From Diphasiastrum complanatum (lineage: Eukaryota > Streptophyta > Lycopodiopsida > Lycopodiales > Lycopodiaceae), in contig CM055092.1 in assembly GCA_029204225.1 (NCBI GenBank), positions 42,887,863 through 42,951,862 on the forward strand: DNA of 64,000 nucleotides. The letters run 5' to 3'. Of this stretch, positions 34,235 to 49,153 are shown piece by piece. A program made the position numbers and the translations under genes. Position 1 is the stretch's first letter; each line of letters opens with the position of its first letter. The notes below the pieces were generated by a model. It searched no databases. It saw nothing but the letters and a program-made list of their open reading frames with translations, and had not been told where the DNA came from.

Positions 34235-35645
34235 CTAGTTCAAGCATAGACTTTGAAAACACTCCAAGTGAAGTCCTATGCTTCCTGAACAAGTCCTTTC
34301 CCAATGCTTTGGTGAAGATATCAACTGCACATTCCCTTGAGGACACCTGTTGAAGCTGCCATGACTTGCTCCCTCACAAAGTGATATGCCACCTCGATAT
34401 GCTTTATTCAGTAGGATCTTGCATGAATTGGATCAATCTTCCAACACAATAGCTTAGATCTAGTCTTGTAATGGTTAGATAGTTGAGTGAACTAGCTATC
34501 TTCCTATAGAGAGTAATGTCCTTGAAGGATCTTTCATTACCTCTTATAGTTAGCTTTACATGAGACTCCATAGGTGTGTCACAAGATTTTGCATCTACCA
34601 TATGAAATCTTTTTAGAATAGAATTAGCATACTTCTCTTGACAAATGAAAGTAGATTGAAGATATCTAATCACTTCTATTCCTAAAATATACTGCAAATT
34701 ACCAAGATCATGCACCTCGCTGAATTCCTTCTTAGGAGCACTCTTGATATCCTCCACATCTTGATTGTCTCCACCACTCAAGATGATATTATCCACATAG
34801 ATTAGCAAGATGGTAACATCATTTCCAGCAAACCTATAATAAAGTGAATGATCATACTCACTCATAACAAAGCCTGAGAGAGTAAAAAAGTGTTAAGCTT
34901 AGCATACCAACTCCTTGGTGCTTGCTTAAGGCCATATAAGCTATTTTGTAAAAAACACACATGATTTGGCTTTGTAGTGAAATGTAGCTCTTGGGTTGCT
35001 CCATGTACACTTCCTCCTCAAGATCACCATTCAAAAAAGCATTTGTGATATCCAATTGCCATAGATCCCATCCATAAAGAGTAGCAAGAGAGATGATGAC
35101 CTGAATGCTTACCATATTTGCCACGGGTGCAAAGGTTTCATCATAGTCAATACCATGTTCTTGAGCATATCTTTTTACCAATAGCCTTCCCTTGTACTTG
35201 TTATAAATCCATCTTGGTTTGTCTTCACCTTGAAGATCCATTTTCATCCAATAGCTTTCTTGTCCTTAGGTAACTCCACCAGTCTCCAAGTTTTATTCTT
35301 CATAAGAGCTTGATACTCAAGATCCATTGCTTGGATCCACTCCTCTTTGTTCCTTGCTTCATCTACACAAGTAGGTTCCTCAAAAGAGGTCAGGAAAGAA
35401 AAGTGTATACCTCCAACAACTTGCTTACCTTTCTCATCATACGAGAGCCTTGAAGGCATTTGTATTTCCCTTGATGTTCTCCTTGGCTTTTGACTTGATG
35501 AAGGTCCATCATCATCACCATCTAAAGTAGGATCCTTTACATCAAAATCAAGAATGTTAGATCCATCCACATCACCATCAATAATGCTTGAAGATACTAT
35601 TGGAATGTTTCCCTTATCAAAAAGGACATCTCTAACAATAATCAT
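34235..35645 (-). pseudogene. pol: copia linker, reverse transcriptase and RNase H tail
   Basis: Reading minus: VRDVLFDKGN, EEWIQAMDLEYQALMKNKTW, a stop where W/K is expected, GRLLVKRYAQEHGIDYDETFAPVA, DITNAFLNGDLEEEVYMEQP, SKHQGVGM, then ILLIYVDNIILSGGD (the second palm Asp of YVDD reads Asn), FSEVHDLGNLQYILGIEV and RLDLSYCVGRLIQFMQDP. It then jumps to KHIEVAYHFVRE and the RNase H end. The RNase H core is deleted. Several frameshifts and stops. Confidence 0.9.
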
Positions 35646-35799
35646 CTTATTAGTAGAGGAATGTAAACCTTGTAGGCTTTATTCACCTCACTACATCCAA
35701 CAAATATACCTTTCCTTGAAGATGGATCCTCCTTGGTCCTATCATCAAGAGTAATGTTGACATAACATGTTCTAAAGTTTCAAATCTTTACATAGGCTT

Positions 35800-37110
35800 T
35801 GTACTTCTTACAAGTACAAGTACAAATTTCTTACTTCAAAAGTTCTAAGAAAGTTGACACTTGGCCTCCTCTTCAATAGCATCTCAAAAGGTTTCCTTCT
35901 ATCCAAAATAGCACTCGGCCACCTATTGCTCCAAAAATTAGCACACAACAAAGCTTGATCCCAAAATGGCTTATCAAGGTTAGCACTTAACCTCATGGCT
36001 TTGGCACTTTCACATTAAGACCTATTCTTCCTCTCGGCCACTCCATTTTGTTGTGGGGTCCTTGGTGTTGTATACTCCATCTTGATCCCATGCTCATCAC
36101 AAAAAGCCTTAAACTTGGTAGATATGTACTCTCCACCATTTTCACCTCTTAAGCATTTTATCCTTGTGGAAAATTGTTTCTCCCTTGCATTTTTGAACTT
36201 AACAAAGACATCATACACTTAATCCATTCTCTTTAGTAGATAGATCCAAAAAAATCTACCAATGAAAGCTACATACATCTTAGCTCCACTATTGCTACTT
36301 GTAGTAATTCCATGAATATTTGAATGTACAACTTGAAAAGGCTTTGCAGATCTAAATATAGATCTAGCATAAGGGAGTCTATGTGACTTTGACAAAGGAC
36401 AAGACTCACAAACATGATTGATGCTACTTAAGAATTTAGGAAGACCAATCACAACTTGCTTTCTAGTCATTACTTCCAATGACTTGAAGTTGAGGTGCCC
36501 CATCCTTCTATGCCAAACCTCTTGAATAGGTATTTGCTCACTTGCCACAAATCCAACTTGGTTAGCAATAACACATGCATCTAGTTTGAACAACTTCCCT
36601 TGCCTTTGACCTTTTGCAATCAAGATATCCTTCCTTTTGATCATACAAGCATCTCCATCAAACTCAACTTTGAAACCTTTACTTAGCAATTGACTCACAC
36701 TAACTAAATTTTTGGTAATGGAAGGTATAGACAAAACATCCTTCAAATGAGCATTCCTATTTGTAGAGAGAGAATTAGGAATTGTGCCAATCCCTTTGAT
36801 TGCACACTCACCATCATTGGCCATGTAGATCACTTTCTTGTCATCTTCATATGCCAACAAAGAAGTGATGTACTCTTTGTGAAAAGTCATGTGTGAAGTT
36901 GATCCACTATCAATCCACCATGGATCTAGATCCCCATCATTAGCAAGCATACATGAGGACATCACAAAAGCATCATCATTTTGAATTTTGAACATCCAAA
37001 CCATCTTCATCATGAGTAATATTACCTTGCTTGTCTCCTTGATCTCTCTTCTTCTTGTAGCACTCACTTGCAAAGTGTCCTTTGATGCCACAATAGAAGC
37101 ACTTGGCCTT
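35800..37110 (-). pseudogene. copia zinc knuckle, protease and integrase
   Basis: Protease site WWIDSGSTSHMT near 36900, then LSIPSITKNLVSVSQLL, the integrase HHCC region (HRRMGHLNFKSLEVM ... CESCPLSKSHR) and the core. The first catalytic segment reads AFIGRFFWIYLL (expected FIDD altered). The second reads CLRGENGGEYIS, with Glu where Asp is usual. The third is PQQNGVAERKNRS with its Glu. Two stops split the frame, and the end (WSNRWPSAILDRRKPFEML) is degraded. Dead integrase by several criteria. Confidence 0.9.
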
Positions 37111-37740
37111 CAATTATCTTTCTTTTTGCCATTTGAAGAAGCCTCCCCTTGATCTTGCCCTTTAGACCACTTGCTTTTGCTTTTGCCCTTGAATCTTCCC
37201 TTTATGAACATAGCCTCCTCTCCAACTTGAGATATTGATGAAGATCCACCTCTTGCTTGAAGCCTATATTCTTCATTGGTCAAGATCTTTTGAAGATCAA
37301 TCAAACTTGGTAAAGTTCTTTTAATGGCAAGACTTTGTACAATGTTAGCATGAGCATCCAACAATCCCTTAAGAATAACTTGAACAAGCTCTCTTTCCTT
37401 AATGCTCTCATCAATGCAAGCTAACTCATCATTTAAAGCCTTCACTCTCAAAATAAAAGTATTTGGAATTTTTTTATTCTTTTGCAAAAAAGAAAAGATT
37501 TGCCTTCTTAGAGTCCATACTCTAGAAGTAGACTTGGATTCATATAGCTTCTTCAATTAATTCCAAGCATCCTTTGATGAAGTACTCTTAACAACCTCCT
37601 TGATAAGCTCATTTACCTACAACAATATCCAAAAAATCATTCATCTCAAAAAGTGATTCCGTTCTCACTTTCCACAATGAATAGTTGTTTGAGGTAAGCC
37701 TATCATTGCCTTCCAACATGTATCCACTTGATGTAGCCAT
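37110..37740 (-). pseudogene. gag: copia gag
   Basis: ATG 37740 opens MATSSGYMLEGNDRLTSNNY..W, the copia gag start, with a stop and frameshift near 37560-37620. The main block (37556-37110) has RRQIFSFLQKNKKIPNTF, KERELVQVILKGL and a Lys/Ser-rich C-terminus. The CCHC knuckle follows across the next stop (CFYCGIKGHFASECYKKK, about 37110-37055). Confidence 0.88.
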
Positions 37741-38251
37741 GTTGCAATGACTTGATCATTCTCTTTAACCTGTTCCAATGCACAAAGCACTCTTTTGAGA
37801 TACAAAAAATGTTTCCAAAAAAAAGTCACAAAGATATGGAACCTCTCAATTCTCTTCTGGCACTTATATCTAGCAAATCAACACATAAAGTATAGAAATC
37901 TTGATCAATTTATGATCTATCCTCAATATAATGAATCTTTCCACTTCATAAGATTGAAACACGAATATTTCAAATTCTACATGCAATTGCCTAAAACTTG
38001 ATATAGAATCTTGTAGCCTCAAGTGAGACCTATCCAATGCATCCAAAATCAGCTATTTCTAATAAGTGTGGTGTGAAATCAGAATTCATCAAGTTCTATA
38101 ACCTAAAATGAGTTTTGATCTACAAAAGATCCAATCTACATATGCAAGAAACTCGATTTTTGGATAGAAATCAATCTAGCATGCTCTAGCATTGATATCT
38201 TCACCAAATCCTTGATAGATGTGCTTGATCCTTTCAAAACCTACAATACAA
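37741..38251 (-). other. leader of the 33.6-38.6 kb copia element
   Basis: AT-rich sequence between gag ATG and PBS without a supported frame. No other signal seen. Confidence 0.5.
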
Positions 38252-40270
<2,019 letters not shown>

Positions 40271-40677
40271 TGCCACTTCAAACTCAATAACTCTAAAAGG
40301 TTGCATGAGGTTCATTTGGATTCAAACAAGTGTCCACATGTAACTACTTTGAAGTCAAAGTATCAACATCCTTTTCTTTCTTCGATGTTACAAATCACAA
40401 GGTTCAAGGAATGCCATGGGCCTACACACCATACTCCTCTTTTGGGTCTTCATATAAGAGATACACCCTCATTACAAACGAGTCACCTGTGGGGCCAATG
40501 AGGCTCTTGTTGATGTCTATTCCTCAATGTGGTTCAATTTGGATCGTCATTGTTCCTTGAACTTGAAATGGTCGTGAACGGATAATGTATGTGTTGGTAT
40601 TAATGTTGTAGCTATGAGTCAGTATACATAAAAGTTTTGGAATCCATTTCACAAAACTCTATTTTTTTAAGCCAACG

Positions 40678-41480
<803 letters not shown>

Positions 41481-41486
41481 CTTATC

Positions 41487-41600
41487 ATAATTCGAGCTTT
41501 TATAGATATTGAGTCAAAGCTATGAGGGCAATACCAACATATAAATTATTTTTCCATCTCCAATTAACCACAAACCATAACCCTAACAGAAAGTCATCCA
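41487..41600 (+). repeat. fragment of the GA-headed repeat family
   Basis: GATATTGAGTCAAAGCTATGAGGGCAATACCAACATATAAAT matches 40004-40045 of copy 3 and the reverse of the 25950 region of copy 2. Cut at copia integrase on the right. Confidence 0.75.
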
Positions 41601-42600
41601 TGTCGCGGCTCTCCAACAATCTCTCAAACCACTTAGGGAGCTTCCTGTCAGGTGATCGGCTTTCTGGTGAAAATGTATCCCACAGTACATCCTTCTCCTT
41701 GTGTTTGTTCACCTGCAACTTCAATCCTTCTTGCACCAAAAGGTTCGTCTCTACCTCTCCAACCTGTCTCTTGAGGTTGAGTAGTAGTATCTTGAGATGT
41801 ATCCTCATGTTCATCACTTGGAAGGTCAATGAATGGATCATCATCAGGAGGAATCCTTACTATACCATCTTTCCCACTGGATGTATCTATCTTCTCAACA
41901 TCCTCGTCTTCATACATCTTGGATTCATCAAAGATAACATCACGGCTTACATGGATTTTGTTTTCCACTGGATCAAAACATCTATAGCCCTTTACACGAT
42001 CATCATATCCTAGGAATATACACTTGATAGCTTTCACATCAAGTTTACGTCTCTCTTCCTTAGGAATGTGTACAAAGACCTTACATCTAAAGATTCGCAA
42101 GTGGTTCACCTTTGGCTTCTTCTTCGTGAAAACTTCCTCAGGTGTTATCTTTGGTATGGCAATGGTAGGACTTCTATTTTGAAGATAGACTGTCGTACTA
42201 CATGCTTCTGACCAAAAATCTCTTGGTAGTTTCATCTTAGCTAACATAGATCTGGCACTTTCCACAATTGTATGATTCTTGCGCTCAGCTACACCATTTG
42301 AGAGCAGGAGTATGAGCTTGCGTAAATTGTCTTTTGATCCCAGATTGATCACAAATATCATTGAAGTCATTAGACTTGTACTCATCTCCACTATCTGATC
42401 TTAGGGCTTTGATCTTCCTACCTGTCTGATTTTTGACCAATGCTTTGAAGCTCTTGAAATTGTCAAATGCATCCAATTTCTTCTTCAAGAAGTAGATCCA
42501 CGTCTTACGTGACATATCATCAAAGGTCATGAAATATAACGCTTTACCTAAGGACATAGTCCTCATAGGCCGGCATAAATCTGTGTGGATCAAATCCAAG
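41601..42600 (-). pseudogene. Ty1/copia integrase core and C-terminal region
   Basis: Reading minus from 42600: LDLIHTDLCRPM, FMTFDDMSRKTWIYFLKKK (first Asp), IKALRSDSGDEYKSND (second Asp), a one-base shift near 42300, NGVAERKNHTIVESARSML (Glu), FWSEACSTTVYLQNRSP, HLRIFRCKVFVHIPKEERRKLD, CIFLGYDDRVKGYR and VSRDVIFDESKMYE, then an acidic linker to about 41640. The catalytic triad is preserved. The zinc-binding N-terminus and all other domains are missing; upstream the hairpin-repeat cluster begins. Confidence 0.9.
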
Positions 42601-43430
42601 ATGGTGAAATGGCTAAAAGTCCCCATCTGCCGGCAGATGGGATCTATGAGGCATTTAGAGATGGCAAAATGGCTAAAAGACCCCATCTGCCGGCAGATGG
42701 GGTCTATGAGGCATTTGCAAATGGGGTATAGTAAGCAAAGCTCAGGTAGATGATTCAACATTATCCCTATTGTAAGTAGCATTATGAAAAAAGTTGACAG
42801 TTGACATCGATGGCGAAATGGCTAAAAGATGGGGTCTATTAGCTATTTCAGAGGTTGCTATACATCATAAGAAAAAAACAATCTAGCACAAAAAAGCGTT
42901 ATCACCTGCCAGACCATATTGGCTACCAGACCCCATCTACCGACATATGGAGTCTAATAGTCATTACAAAGAGTGGACAGGTGAACCAAAGAAATGGCTA
43001 ATTGATGGCTCCTGTGTGTTGTGTGGTTCTTGGACATGTATTGAATGTGAGTAAAGAATGGCCTAAAGACCCCATCTGCCGGATTGTGAGGGTTTATAGG
43101 ATCGATTGAGAGCGGCCGAAAATAAAGAGTCATATTTGTTTATAATCTGCAGCCCAACATGGCTAGACAAGATGTTCGATTGCCAATATTAGTTTCTCAT
43201 TCAGCTTGGATCTCTTTCTACTTTGGGAATATAACATTTGTCTTTTATACTTCAATAATGTATTTCTCATATCCTTTTTTACAAATAGAATGGCAAGCAG
43301 CCGACGTCGTTGGCAAATGGCTAAGGCCCCATCTGCCGACAGATGGGGTCCAAGAGCTATTTCAAAGATTGAATGCACTTCACAGTCGTAAAAAATCTAG
43401 CACAAAACGCTTACTTACCTCTGCATTTAG
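42601..43430. repeat. cluster of hairpin repeats (GACCCCATCTGCC palindrome)
   Basis: Two adjacent 60-bp units (42601-42660, 42661-42720) each contain ATGGCAAAATGGCTAAAA, then CCCCATCTGCC and its reverse complement, then CTATGAGGCATTT. At 42679-42704 the palindrome is perfect over 26 bases with no loop. Further full or half copies lie at about 42811, 42919, 43058 and 43311; the copies at 42811 and 43311 also share a right flank AATCTAGCACAAAA. No frame supported. Confidence 0.85.
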
Positions 43431-43469
43431 TAGCCTTATCACAAGCCATCCCACTATGTTGAAGCGCAC

Positions 43470-43735
43470 TCCTATTGTCTTGCACTCTTCTCGCACTCTT
43501 TTCGCCCTCTCCTATTGTCTTGCAGTCTTCTTGTGCTCTTTAGTCTCCTCTGCAACCACTCTCCTTGCGCAAATTGTCTCCTCTACAACCAGTCTCCTTT
43601 GCGCAAATAGCCTCCTCTACAACCAGTCTCCTTGTGCTCTTCTGCAGCTAGTCTACTTGAGCTCTTCTGCAAGCAGTCTCAATGCCCTCTTCTGCCAATA
43701 TCCTTGTGCTCTTTTGAATAGCACCACTCACACTT
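43470..43735. repeat. imperfect ~30-bp tandem repeat
   Basis: Words CCTCCTCTACAACCAGTCTCCTTG(C/T)GC and TTGTGCTCTT recur at 28-35 bp spacing. The 194-codon frame covering it is Ser/Leu/Cys periodic and is not regarded as a gene. Confidence 0.75.
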
Positions 43736-45013
43736 CTGAATAGCAAACTAATACATCATTGAAGCTTTGCCTTACATATTGCTGCATCTATACTGATGAT
43801 AAACCAAGAAATGTTTGTTCTGATTTAGTACCTTAAGTTCAATTGGTGGGGAAGCGGCAAACAGAAAGCGGGCTTGCTATATTGTGGTGATAGCAATTTA
43901 ATGAGCACTTCTTCCTGTTTTGTCTTCCTTAGCTTTTGCTTCAGTTTATCTGAATAGCAAGTAACACTTCTTATACATTACTTCTTGTATAACGCTTAAT
44001 CGACTATTAAGTATAATGAGCCATAACGTGCATAATTCTAAAAAAAAACAGAAATTAAACTTATTGTAATTCAAACCCGTGTTCAAAGTGCTATAGTGGC
44101 ATTCCCAAAAATGAGAGATTAAATGCTATTAGTGTGGCGTAAAGCTATTTCTCTGTCTTTCTAGCCTTAGGACGTTCACAATAAATATTTGCATGCTTCA
44201 CTGAACAAAAGTAATTATGGTTCTGTGCTCATTACTTCGGATGGCATGTGTAGCCAACTTTTATTTAGATTAAGCCTACCAAATTCATATACATTGACTA
44301 CAATAAAAACTGAGCTAACCATATACACCATAAATTGGCTTGTCACCGTATATTACCTCTTAAGTAGCCTGCCATATGACTTAGTCTACCATAAGAAACC
44401 TACCATATAAATAGACTAACTAATGAACTCACCATGTAAAACCTACTCTACCATAATTGACAATGGAAGAAAATCTACCTATGTCCATGAAAACTTAACT
44501 CACCATATTTCGATCGTAGGAAAAACTTAGTCCACCCTAATAAACCTACAATATAAATAGACCAATAATAAACCAAGCATGAAAGCATAGCTTGCCATAA
44601 TATTATATGACCCTATACCAAATACACTCTATAATGGGTCTACCACAATACTCATGGATTGCATTTATTGATTACACGTTACATAAATGTATTATAGAAT
44701 TTTGTAATCATGATTGAGTCTATTTAACATTGCCAGTCAACATTTAATATATACCATATGACTCTGTGTCCTTTCTACTACATCTTGTTGATAGTCGTTA
44801 CTAATTTCCATAGACCCAAGTGAACCATACTTAGACAACCAGCTTGTATAGGAATTAAAATATGTAATCACTCTAGAAAAAGCGCTTTGTTATTATCATT
44901 GCTGCATATTTTGTTTTACGATATAAAAAAAGTGAAAGTTCAGATACATCACCACTTTTTGTGTTTTGGAATTGCGCTCATTTTTTTGCATTCCATATTT
45001 TTGTTAATATGAA
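43736..45013. other. no gene recognised; pre-insertion flank of the full copia element
   Basis: AT-rich. The word (A/C)CATATAAATAGAC appears twice (about 44403 and 44549) among CCATA-rich sequence. No coding signal. Confidence 0.4.
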
Positions 45014-45018
45014 CACCA

Positions 45019-45911
45019 TGTCATAATACGGTGGTCGTGAGCGCAGCGGAAGCTCGGTTGCTCATAGTGTAGGCGTGTAGGAACGGAAACACAATAGTTA
45101 GCAGTAGAAATATTCAAGTTGAAGAATTCATACAGATTGCGCAAATGAACGACGTAGTAGTGAGACAAAAATTGCACTCTAATAAATATCAACAGTGAGT
45201 ACAATGGCTTGAAGTAATAACTTCAGCTTGCTGAGCGTGATAACGCTGGCTACAGATAACTCTGATTGAAAGAGAAATTCAATTATTCTTCTTAACACTT
45301 ACATAGCTTGATTCAGCTAATGTAGAGATTTACAAGAGAGAAAATATCTTACAAGCCTTTAAGGCTATTTACGCCAGTCTTTTGCATATGTACAAAAGTT
45401 GGTAACCGCTTCACCGCCTTTTGGATATTTGGTTGTCCAGTTGTTTTAGGGTTGCTGATACATTTGGCAACGTCAGTTTGCCAATGTAGAAAAATGCGAA
45501 AAAGCCGAAGGTGCCTTAGTTTAAGGCAATAAAAAAGACGAAGGTGCCCAAAAATGGTTTTAAGACATTTTGAGTTTAGTGTCGCATTTTTTGCAAAGAG
45601 GTGAAAAAGGCGAAGGTGCCCAAAAAATTGTTTTAAAGGCATTCTGGATTTAGTGTCACAATTTTTGCAAAGAGGCAAAAAAGACAAAGGTGGTCCAGAA
45701 ATGGTTTTTAAGTCATTCTGGCCAGTGTGTCGCTTTTTTCGTGAAGGCATGGAAAAGGTAAAAAGCAATGGTGCCTTAAATCATTTAAGGCATAAATGGA
45801 AAAAAATTTAAGCGAAAAAAATGTGAAGGTCTGAAATCATGTTGTCGGCCTTTCGTTTTCAAGATGCTCATTACTTAACGATTTTTAAGGTTGAGCATAA
45901 GAAATCTAACA
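45019..45911 (-). mobile_element. 3' LTR (893 bp) of the full copia element
   Basis: TG...CA ends are exact. The part 45450-45830 has repeated words (AAGGCGAAGGTGCC, TTTTGCAAAGAGG) about 65-70 bp apart. 45019-45335 matches 9571-9887, and 45832-45911 matches the right end of the 5' LTR. Confidence 0.92.
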
Positions 45912-45934
45912 CTCCCCCTTAATGAGAATCTTGA

Positions 45935-46967
45935 AAAACTTTGATCTTCATATTTAACATATCGTTAAATCTGAGATGTTGCTCCTTTGATAGAGCCTTT
46001 GTGAAGTAATCTGCTGCCATGTAGTTTGTTCTGCGGAAAATTAATGCTACTTCCTTGCTGTGCACTTCTCTCTAAGGTAATGATACCTAATTTCTATATG
46101 TTTGTTTCGAGAGTGAAATCTCGGATTGGTAGCACTTCATCTCCTCCTTTTCTGCCTCAGTTTGAGGAGACTGTTCCTCTGATAACCTTAGTCCAGGGTC
46201 GAGTGGAAAGAGACTGGGTTTGCAGTTGGCCATTCCATATTTTTCCAGTACATTGTTGAGATATCGTTGCTGACTGATAAAGATCAGTCTGTTGGGTCGA
46301 TCTCATTGAATTTGGATTCCAAGACAATAGTGGCTGGACCCATGTCAGTCATTTTGTATTCCTGGGCCAGCATGCATTTTGTATCCTTCATCAGACTCAG
46401 ATTATTACTATATAAGAGTGTGTCATCTACGTAGAGAGTGATGATGATGAATTATTCTGATACAGACTCGAAGTAAACATTTGAGTCTGTTGAGTTTGGA
46501 ATAAAACCATTCTCTATCAGAAATGCATTAGTTTCTTGGAACCAGACTCTGGGTGACTGTTTCAGCCCATAGAGTGTCTTGTGAATTTTGCATACAAGGT
46601 GTTGTTGCTTGTCGTTGAGTTCCTATCCCTCTGACTGTGTCATATAGATTTCCTCTTCGATGGTTCCATTGAGAAAAGCGTTCTAGACATCCATCTGATG
46701 GACTTCGAGATCTGCTGCAACTACAAAGGAGAGGAGTAGGTAGATCGAAGCATGTTTGACGATTGGGCTGAAGGTTTCTGAATAATCCAGACTTGGTATC
46801 TGGGAAAAGCCTTTGGCGACTAGTTTGGCCTTGTAATGATTTAGTCTTCCTTCAACGTCATACTTCACTTTCAATATCCATTTGCATGAAATTGGATTAC
46901 GATCCTTTGGCAGCTCAGTGAGTGTCCATGTTTGATTCTCCAACAGACAATCAAATTCGGTGTCCAT
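45935..46967 (-). pseudogene. pol: copia reverse transcriptase with RNase H tail
   Basis: Reading minus: MDTEFDCLLENQTWTL, CKWILKVKYDVEG, KAKLVAKGFSQIPSLDYSETF, LEVHQMDV then a TAG, AFLNGTIEEEIYM, KTLYGLKQSPRVW, LYVDDTLLYSNN (YVDD at 46433-46422) and KYGMANCKPSLFPLDPGL. It then jumps to SRNKHIEIRYHYLRE and a broken C-terminus. RNase H catalytic residues are absent. Several stops and frameshifts. Confidence 0.9.
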
Positions 46968-47179
46968 TGTTGATTTTCACTGGTCAGTATCAAGAGTAGA
47001 CATCGCCTCAGCAACTCTGTTTGGTTCCTGCATGAAGTAGCAGGCCGAATCATCCATAAATCTGGATGGAGGCTATCTGGACCTGTTCGACCTTCTGGGT
47101 TGAGCTTCAATCCTCTAATGTGGGTTGATTTGTTAAAATTCTGACTCATCATCTGTGTCGAGATTCTTCAATTCAATCT

Positions 47180-48427
47180 CTAGACCGGAATTGACTGATT
47201 GCTCAATCCCAGAGTCGGATTTATCAGTAGCTTTTCCTTTGTGGTCGATGAACTGGTTTTCCACAAAAATGACGTCTCTACTGATGAATGCCTTCTCGGT
47301 ATCCAATTGTAGAGCTTGTATGCCTTGTGGTCTGGGAAATAGCCGATGAAGGTCATTTTTCTGCTCTTGTGATCTAGCTTTCTTCTTAGATCCTCAGGGA
47401 TTTGAACAAAAGCGATGCATCCAAACACTCGAATATGTTTGAGTGATGGTTTTGATCCTGTCCACACCTCATAAGGTGTCTTGCCATTTAGGGCTTTGGT
47501 GATGGATCGATTCTGCAAGTAGGCAGATCTAGTAACAGCTTCTGTCTAGAATTTCTTTGGAAGAGAGGCATGGGCCATCATGCTTTTGGCACTTTTGATG
47601 AGTGTCCGGTTTTTCTGCTCAGCTACACCATTGGACTGAGGTGAGTAGCTGGTTGTATGTTGTTGGTGTATCCTGTTGGCCTTGCAGAACTCCTTGAATT
47701 TTGTGGAGATGTACTCTCCCCTTCCATCTATGCGTAGAGCCTTGATCTTCCTCTGGGTCTGGTTTTCTGCAGATGCCTTGAATTGCTTGAAGAACTTGAA
47801 TGCTTCGGATTTGTTCTTCATATAGTAGGTTGCAGTCCTTCGAAAGAAGTCATCGATGAAAGTTAGAAAATAGAGAGATCCCCCTGTGGAAGCATTCTGC
47901 ATGGGGCCACAAATGTCGTTGTGTACAAGGTCAAGTAAGCCCTTGGATGTATGGACTGAGTCTGAAGTGAAGGGACTTCTAGCATGCTTGCTGATAATAT
48001 AGCTTTCGCATGAAGAAGTTGGCTTGCTAACTGACGGTAGATCTTCTAATAGACTCTAAACTGACATTTGCCAAATACTGTAGTTAAGATGGCCAAGTCT
48101 GAAATGCCACAACATATCAGTTGATTCAGAAGTGGCTGTGTGAAGAGTTTGACTGTTAGAAGAATAACCATGGCTGATTTTGTAAAGATAGCCGCTTCTT
48201 CTTCCGTAGGCTAGAACCTTTAGGAATTTGTCAATAATTGTGTAGCCATCTGTATTGAATTCAACCCTCCGACCTGAATCGGTGATTCTGCTAACTGAGA
48301 GTAGATTCTTGGTCAGATTTGGTACGTGGAGAACATTGGACAGCAACTTGACCTCACCTCTTTTGAAATCAACTCTGACTATTCCTTCCCCTTCAATTGA
48401 ATGTGATGAGCTGTCTCCAAGTTTCAC
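47180..48427 (-). pseudogene. copia protease remnant and integrase
   Basis: Begins KLGDSSSHSIEGEGIV, the part after the protease active site; the CCHC knuckle and the DSGA motif are missing. Then VLHVPNLTKNLLSVSRI, WHFRLGHLNY, a stop, SYIISKHARSPF, LVHNDICGPM, FLTFIDDFFRRTATY (first Asp), IKALRIDGRGEYIS (second Asp), SPQSNGVAEQKNRTLIKSAKSMM (Glu), AYLQNRSITKALNGKTPYEVW and FGCIAFVQIPEDLRRKLDHK. Only a few stops. Confidence 0.9.
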
Positions 48428-48479
48428 AACTTGAGGGAGGATGCTGATCTTCTGATCTCCTCTTTTAGGAGCAGTGAAA

Positions 48480-49009
48480 TTACTCTTGATAGAGTGAGGT
48501 GCTCTTGGGTAGAAATGCCATTACCCAATTTTTGTAGGCTTCAGGTAGACTCAATAATAGAGTCATGAATGCATCAGAATCTTCTATGACTGAGCCAGTT
48601 TCAATCATCTGCTCCATAAGATTTTTGAAAATGTTGAGATGAATCGAAACACTATCTACATCAGACATTTTGAGATTGAAATTTTTTTCCCTAAGATGGA
48701 GCTTGGATCTAACATCTCTAATGTCGTAGAGAATTGCTAGAATATTCCGTGCATCCTTAGCGGTCTAAGCAGCACGTATGTGGCTGATCTGAGTGTCCTT
48801 GATATTAAGGGTGACATGGCAAATGATTTGCCATCTCTTAGTCTCCACTTGGTGATGACGGCTGCATCACCTTCTAGTTTGAGCTCGGTGCCATCAATGA
48901 TGTCCCTCAGTTCTTTGGCTAGAAGCATAACCTTCATCTTGAATTTCCAGAGATGGTAGTTATCTCCATCGAGTTTGTCAATGAGTAATGAACTAGATGA
49001 TGGATCCAT
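48480..49009 (-). pseudogene. gag: copia gag
   Basis: ATG 49009: MDPSSSSLLIDKLDGDNYHL, KFKMKVMLLAKELRDIIDG, then a stop near 48766 and frameshift, continuing VSIHLNIFKNLMEQM, DAFMTLLLSLPEAYKNWV to a stop at 48480. This is the UBN2/copia-type gag body. The nucleocapsid part is deleted. Confidence 0.9.
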
Positions 49010-49153
49010 TCTGGTTGAACGAGATCGTTGGTAGAAACAACAATTTTCTGAATACTGTTGGTTGCGCGTTTGCTAGAAAAGACGTCTTGATAGAAACAAG
49101 ACTAATAATCCACAGTAGAAATGCAGATTACTGAAATGCATGTTCTAATACTA

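Noticed and set aside
42679-42704. Hairpin as a microRNA precursor or rho-independent terminator
   Set aside because: The palindrome has no loop and is repeated in tandem; plant microRNA precursors have longer imperfect stems, and the DNA is nuclear eukaryotic.
43159-43743. 194-codon plus-strand frame
   Set aside because: Its second half is a periodic translation of a ~30-bp tandem repeat and its first half overlaps the hairpin-repeat cluster.
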